A stretch of 7,635 nucleotides of DNA from a bacterium UBA4883 (lineage in GTDB: Bacteria; Bacillota; Clostridia; Oscillospirales; Acutalibacteraceae), in contig DHDF01000044.1 in assembly GCA_002399225.1 (NCBI GenBank), positions 5,826 through 13,460 of the forward strand, read 5' to 3'. Under the pieces are notes generated by a model. That model ran no database searches. It was given only the letters and a program-made list of their open reading frames with translations, and was not told where the DNA came from. The position numbers and the translations under genes were made by a program. This document shows positions 4,687-7,635 of the stretch, piece after piece (within the stretch, counting starts at the first letter, position 1; every line of letters begins with the position of its first letter).

Positions 4687-6225
4687 TCAGAGGGATTCCC
4701 ATACGACCTTCCCGTCGACAATCGTCAGGCACACGCGGGCCTCGCGCGCTTCCGCGGGCGGGATCTCGAACAGGTTCGTGTCCAGCACGGCGATGTCGGC
4801 CAGCTTGCCCGCTTCCAGGGTGCCCAGCTCATCGGAGCGGCCCAAGTTGTACTGTCCGCCGAAGGTCCACGCCCGGAGCAGTTCGCCGACGGTGAGCGCG
4901 TTTTGTTTGTTGAACGATTCGCCTCCCTCGGGGAACAGCGCCCCGACCGAATGGTAGACGGATTCGGGGATATTGTCGAACGTCAGCGGAAGATCCGTGC
5001 CGCAGGAGATCACCACGCCGCTGTCGGCCATCTTGCGGCGGTTCCAGAAATTGCGGCCCCGCTCCATGCCGATTTTTTCCTCGATCATGGCCAGCTTGCT
5101 CCTGCGGTCGGCGATCGACATGATCTGCGGATAGATTTCGGCCACCACGCCGAGCCTGCCCATGCGTTCGAGGTCGGCGGGGTCGCTACATTCGAGGTCC
5201 GTCATGGCCTGCCGGTTCACGACCTTCCCGTTGGGGCCATGCTGGCATTTTTCAAAAATGTCGAGCGTCTTGCAGATCGCCGCGTCACCCTGCGCGTGCA
5301 GCGAAAAGCGGAACCCCTGCGCGTCGGCGGCCAAGGTGTCTGCCTCGATGCCCGCCCAGTCGATATTTTTGGCGCAGTTCGTGTCCGCGCAGCGATAGGG
5401 CTGTTTCATATCGCCCTCCATCTGGCTGATGGAGCCGTCGGTCATCTGATTGTAGCCGGAAAAGCGGACGAAGGTGCCCCGGAAGCGGTCGCGCATCGCG
5501 CGCCCGTACGCGAGGTTCATCGGCGCGCCGACGGGCTGGCTCATGAAATGCACGCGCATGGTGAGGGCGTTTTCCCGCTCCATCCGAGCAAGCACGTCCG
5601 TGAAGCCGGAAAAATCATCGAAGCCCATTTCCTTGATCGAGGTGACGCCGCGCGCGTTCAGCATCGAGAGGTAGTCGCGGAAGGCGGGTGCCGATCCGGC
5701 CCGGTCCTGCAGCAGGAAACGCAGCAGCTTCCAGCAGCTTTCGGACCAGCAGGTCTGCGGCGTGAAATCAAAGGTCTTCCGTGCTGCCATGTTCATCCAG
5801 CACGTTTCGCCGCCCTCCACAAACAGGATGGTGGGCACATCTCCGAAGGCGTCGTCCATCTCCCGAAAAGAAGGCGCGGGGATCCCGGCGCGCACGCCGC
5901 GCCCGAGAAGTGCGCCCCCGGACGGACGGGCAGCTTTGGCTGCCCGAATTACTTCCCCGGCCGTTCGGGCGGATGACAGGTCCGAGCCCGACTGCGTGAG
6001 CAGATACCCGGTAAAAAAGCAGTGCACGTCCGAAAAACCGGGGCAGACGAGCCTGTTGCCCAGATCGTACACCCTTGTTCCGGGGGCAGCCCAGTCGTCG
6101 CCCCCGCCCCCTCCCGCGGCGAGGATGCGGTTGCCGGAAACAGCCACGAAGCCCGGGCCCGGCGCGGTTGAAACACCGGAGAACACGGCGTCCGAACGCA
6201 GCAGAAGATCAGCGCTTTTTGTCAT
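4687..6225 (-). CDS. YtcJ-like amidohydrolase (amidohydrolase family 3) with unusual metal-ligand positions
   Basis: This 512-residue protein has the amidohydrolase-3 layout: an N-terminal beta-sandwich strand set (GNRILAAGG, then RLVCPGFSDVH at 58-68), a TIM barrel, and a C-terminal sandwich with LGTLEAGKLADIAVLD (467-482). Members hydrolyse amide or related bonds using one or two metals. The usual HxH after PGFxD is His68-Cys-Phe70 here. The family's IEHAQ histidine position reads DLEC (343-346). The KxxxDGS lysine is replaced in YNQMTDGS. His310 in HAQGDAA and Asp411 in CGTDLP are retained. The protein may use a different metal site or be inactive as a hydrolase. The ATG at 6225-6223 is preferred, with AAGGGGG nine bases upstream. 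A longer frame to 6411 would run over the promoter and hairpin. The gene is divergent from the BtpA-like gene and shares an operator-like element with it. Confidence 0.82.
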   Translation of the reverse strand: MTKSADLLLRSDAVFSGVSTAPGPGFVAVSGNRILAAGGGGGDDWAAPGTRVYDLGNRLVCPGFSDVHCFFTGYLLTQSGSDLSSARTAGEVIRAAKAARPSGGALLGRGVRAGIPAPSFREMDDAFGDVPTILFVEGGETCWMNMAARKTFDFTPQTCWSESCWKLLRFLLQDRAGSAPAFRDYLSMLNARGVTSIKEMGFDDFSGFTDVLARMERENALTMRVHFMSQPVGAPMNLAYGRAMRDRFRGTFVRFSGYNQMTDGSISQMEGDMKQPYRCADTNCAKNIDWAGIEADTLAADAQGFRFSLHAQGDAAICKTLDIFEKCQHGPNGKVVNRQAMTDLECSDPADLERMGRLGVVAEIYPQIMSIADRRSKLAMIEEKIGMERGRNFWNRRKMADSGVVISCGTDLPLTFDNIPESVYHSVGALFPEGGESFNKQNALTVGELLRAWTFGGQYNLGRSDELGTLEAGKLADIAVLDTNLFEIPPAEAREARVCLTIVDGKVVWESL

Positions 6226-6258
6226 GGAAAATCCCCCTTCAAATGTTGCTGCCGAACT

Positions 6259-6286
6259 CCCGGGCGGAGGCGTCCCGCCGCCCGGG
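6259..6286 (-). repeat. Strong GC hairpin in the leader of the amidohydrolase gene
   Basis: CCCGGGCGG (6259-6267) and CCGCCCGGG (6278-6286) form a perfect 9-base GC stem around a 10-base loop. In the minus-strand transcript it lies about 35-60 bases before the start codon and about 20 bases before the Shine-Dalgarno sequence. No U-tract follows on either strand, so it is not a standard terminator. It may stabilise or regulate the mRNA. T-box or other known leader motifs were not recognised. Confidence 0.5.
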
Positions 6287-6325
6287 ACCGGAAAGCAGAT
6301 CTCAATTATGGATAAGATAGGATAT

Positions 6326-6340
6326 ATTTCATACCAATTT
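6326..6340 (-). promoter_or_regulatory. Operator-like element downstream of the amidohydrolase promoter
   Basis: On the minus strand this reads AAATTGGTATGAAAT, matching the plus-strand element at 6570-6584 in 14 of 15 bases. It starts after a nine-base gap from the -10 hexamer, exactly as in the divergent promoter. The core ATTGGTAT resembles half of the sites bound by GntR/HutC-type regulators such as NagR, but no second inverted half is obvious, so the regulator family is a guess. Confidence 0.5.
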
Positions 6341-6349
6341 ACCGTCTTT

Positions 6350-6378
6350 ACTATAACACACTCTGTGAAATGATGCAA
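6350..6378 (-). promoter_or_regulatory. Promoter of the amidohydrolase gene
   Basis: On the minus strand TTGCAT (6378-6373) and TATAGT (6355-6350) are separated by 17 bases. The -10 matches five of six consensus positions and the -35 three of six. The expected start near 6343 gives a leader of about 120 bases that holds the operator-like element and the GC hairpin. Confidence 0.55.
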
Positions 6379-6409
6379 GAAAAAGCTTTGGAATGAAAAA
6401 ATTTTAGGC

Positions 6410-6451
6410 AATCGACCGCGAACAGGGCGAAAAGGCGGCTGCAGGTCGATT
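6410..6451. repeat. 8-base inverted repeat between the divergent promoters
   Basis: AATCGACC (6410-6417) and GGTCGATT (6444-6451) are perfect inverted copies separated by 26 bases. They lie between the two divergent promoters and outside both predicted transcripts. They could be an upstream activator site or looping half-sites. Chance is possible for eight bases. Nothing else with coding potential is seen in the 6240-6667 interval. Confidence 0.25.
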
Positions 6452-6530
6452 TCAAGCCGTTTCTATATCATAAAATACGCCATATCATTTTAGGAATCTA
6501 CCGATATTTTTGAAAAGAAATGTGAACTTC

Positions 6531-6560
6531 TTGATTTCCGGAGCCTGTCGATGTTATACT
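6531..6560 (+). promoter_or_regulatory. Promoter of the BtpA-like gene
   Basis: TTGATT (6531-6536) and TATACT (6555-6560) with an 18-base spacer; the -10 matches five of six consensus bases and the -35 the first four. The expected start near 6567 gives a leader of about 100 bases to the ATG at 6668. Confidence 0.55.
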
Positions 6561-6569
6561 TAAAAAAGA

Positions 6570-6584
6570 AAATTGGTATAAAAT
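6570..6584 (+). promoter_or_regulatory. Operator-like element downstream of the BtpA-like gene promoter
   Basis: AAATTGGTATAAAAT, the counterpart of the minus-strand element at 6326-6340 (one mismatch). It follows the -10 hexamer after a nine-base gap and so overlaps the first transcribed bases, a position suited to repression. Both copies are also followed within about 15 bases by ATCCTAT. Confidence 0.5.
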
Positions 6585-6667
6585 TATTAAAATCCTATAT
6601 AGAGAATGCCCTCCGATCAGGGTCAAAACAAAAAATTAAATCAGATCAGATAGGGAAGTGAAGACTT

Positions 6668-7480
6668 ATGCTTTGGACGAAAACCATGTTTGGTGTGAAA
6701 AAACCGATTCTTTCGATGCTGCACCTCGACCCGCTGCCGGGCGACCCGATGTACCGGCACGGGGACGGCATGAAGCGCGTGGTGGAGCTGGCCCGTAAGG
6801 ACCTGCTGGCGTTGCAGGAGGGCGGCGTGGCCGGCATCCTCTTCAGCAACGAGTTCAGCCTGCCGTATCAGCGGCACATGGATTTCGTCATCCCCGCCGC
6901 CATGGCCCGCGTGATCGGCGAGCTGATGCCAGACCTCCGGGTCCCCTATGGCGTCGACTGCATCTCGGACGGGCTCGCCTCCATTGGGCTTGCGGCGGCC
7001 GTGGACGCAAAGTTCATCCGCGACACCTTCTGCGGGGTCTATGTGGGCGACGGCGGCCTTTATAACAACGACTTTTCCATGCTGATGCGCCGGAAGGCGG
7101 CGCTGCATCTCGACGACCTGAAGATGCTGTATTTCATCAACCCCGAGTCCGACCGCAACCTGGATACGCGTCCTCTGCAGGAGATCTCGAAGTCCGTCAT
7201 TTTCAAGGCTTCGCCCGCGGGCCTGTGCATTTCCGCGTCCGCCGCGGGGCAGGAGGTGGACGACAGGCTAATGCGCTCGGTCAAGACGGCGGTGCCCGAG
7301 GTAGCGGTGCTGTGCAACATGGGCTGCCGCGTCGACAACATCGCCGCCAAGCTGAGTTGTTTGGATGCGGCCGTAGTGGGCACGACTTTCAAGGAAAACG
7401 GGGGCTTTCACCGGCATGTCGGCCTGGAGCGCGTCCGCTCGTTTATGGATGCGGTGAAAGCGTATCAGAAGGCCCTATGA
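6668..7480 (+). CDS. BtpA/SgcQ-family TIM-barrel protein
   Basis: This 270-residue soluble protein closely follows E. coli SgcQ in length and motif order. An MLHLDPLPGDP segment is at 18-28, DLLALQEGGVAGILFSNEFS at 45-64, and an AAMARVIGELMPDLRVPYGV stretch near 77-96. A DAKFIRDTF segment follows near 113-121, and VVGTTFKENGGF comes near the C-terminus. The family (COG0434) is predicted to adopt a TIM barrel. SgcQ sits in an E. coli PTS gene cluster, and BtpA was linked to photosystem I in cyanobacteria, but no general reaction is established. The ATG at 6668 has a modest purine-rich GGGAAGTGAAG upstream. The last codons overlap the start of a HAD hydrolase (ATGA), so the two are translated together and may act in one phospho-compound pathway. 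The shared element with the divergent amidohydrolase promoter suggests common control. Confidence 0.88.
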   Translation: MLWTKTMFGVKKPILSMLHLDPLPGDPMYRHGDGMKRVVELARKDLLALQEGGVAGILFSNEFSLPYQRHMDFVIPAAMARVIGELMPDLRVPYGVDCISDGLASIGLAAAVDAKFIRDTFCGVYVGDGGLYNNDFSMLMRRKAALHLDDLKMLYFINPESDRNLDTRPLQEISKSVIFKASPAGLCISASAAGQEVDDRLMRSVKTAVPEVAVLCNMGCRVDNIAAKLSCLDAAVVGTTFKENGGFHRHVGLERVRSFMDAVKAYQKAL

Positions 7481-7635
7481 GCGCCGGCCGGAAGCTGCTG
7501 GCGATCGACCTGGACGGAACCGCGGTGGACGATCGGGCGGCTGGGGGAAAAGACGAAACGGGCGCTGCTGCGCGCGCGGCGGGCGGGCCATCTCGCGTGT
7601 TTCGTGACGGGGCGCCGGGACGTCGACATGATTCC
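7477..7635 (+). pseudogene. HAD-superfamily hydrolase N-terminus, partial at the window end and apparently frameshifted
   Basis: The ATG at 7477 overlaps the stop of the BtpA-like gene (ATGA). The first residues, KLLAIDLDGTAVDD, contain HAD motif I with the nucleophilic and acid aspartates (DLDGT). After codon 20 the frame loses family resemblance, while the next frame reads RLGEKTKRALLRARRAG and then CFVTGR, the expected helix and motif II of Cof-type phosphatases. Removing one G from the run at 7535-7537 joins both parts as DDRRLGEK. The disruption is therefore a one-base insertion, real or a sequencing error. Cof-type HADs dephosphorylate sugar phosphates and related metabolites in the cytoplasm. 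The gene continues beyond the window, so its cap domain and later motifs cannot be judged. Confidence 0.7.

Noticed and set aside
4971..4977. Another TGTCGAA heptamer
   Set aside because: It lies inside the amidohydrolase coding sequence, away from any promoter, as a single copy; chance is enough.
4669..5976. A 435-codon plus-strand open frame opposite the amidohydrolase
   Set aside because: It is antisense to a gene with clear family motifs; its composition reflects GC-rich codon bias on the other strand and it shows no recognisable domain.
6259..6290. T-box riboswitch in the amidohydrolase leader
   Set aside because: The conserved T-box antiterminator sequence and a following terminator U-tract are absent.
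6226..6411. N-terminal extension of the amidohydrolase
   Set aside because: The extension would cover the promoter, the operator-like element and the GC hairpin; the start at 6225 has a good AAGGGGG.

Overview
The window looks like an accessory carbohydrate-uptake region of a Gram-positive, probably endospore-forming Clostridia-type Firmicute. The support is strong GGAGG-type ribosome binding sites, sigma-A-like promoters, a low-GC regulatory region carrying two perfect Spo0A boxes, and a mannose-family phosphotransferase system (PTS) next to HPr and a probable enzyme I start. Nothing fixes the genus. No mobile element, CRISPR array, tRNA or rRNA was seen.

Layout. (1) On the minus strand at the left edge is an HPr phosphocarrier gene (51-308), followed after a short gap by the first eight codons of a probable enzyme I gene (1-24). 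(2) A roughly 400-base divergent control region (309-710) holds a minus-strand promoter, an inverted pair of 0A boxes, a plus-strand promoter and a perfect 16-bp palindrome at the expected plus-strand start point. (3) A plus-strand set follows: a SIS-domain sugar-phosphate-binding protein (711-1469), a PIG-L/LmbE-type deacetylase broken by a one-base frameshift (1590-2302), and PTS components IIC, IID and IIB (2328-4426). It ends at a long hairpin that can terminate transcription from both sides (4540-4594). (4) A more G+C-rich second module consists of a minus-strand YtcJ-like amidohydrolase (4687-6225) and, divergent from it, a BtpA/SgcQ-family TIM-barrel protein (6668-7480). A HAD hydrolase overlaps the end of the latter and runs off the window, also with an apparent frameshift. 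The two promoters facing away from each other (6240-6667) carry the same 15-base element at exactly the same distance from their -10 boxes, which argues for one shared regulator.

How the genes may work together (inference). The PTS would import and phosphorylate a sugar using phosphate from enzyme I and HPr. The deacetylase and SIS protein suggest an N-acetylated or amino-sugar-like substrate. A IIA component is not in the window. The HPr has lysine where the regulatory Ser46 normally lies, so it may be dedicated to a local PTS and escape HPr kinase. The second module has an unknown substrate. The amidohydrolase lacks several of the usual metal-ligand positions of its family, and BtpA/SgcQ proteins have no settled reaction.

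Two genes carry single-base length differences in G runs. These are either real decay or phase-variable switches, or sequencing errors. The raw data must decide.
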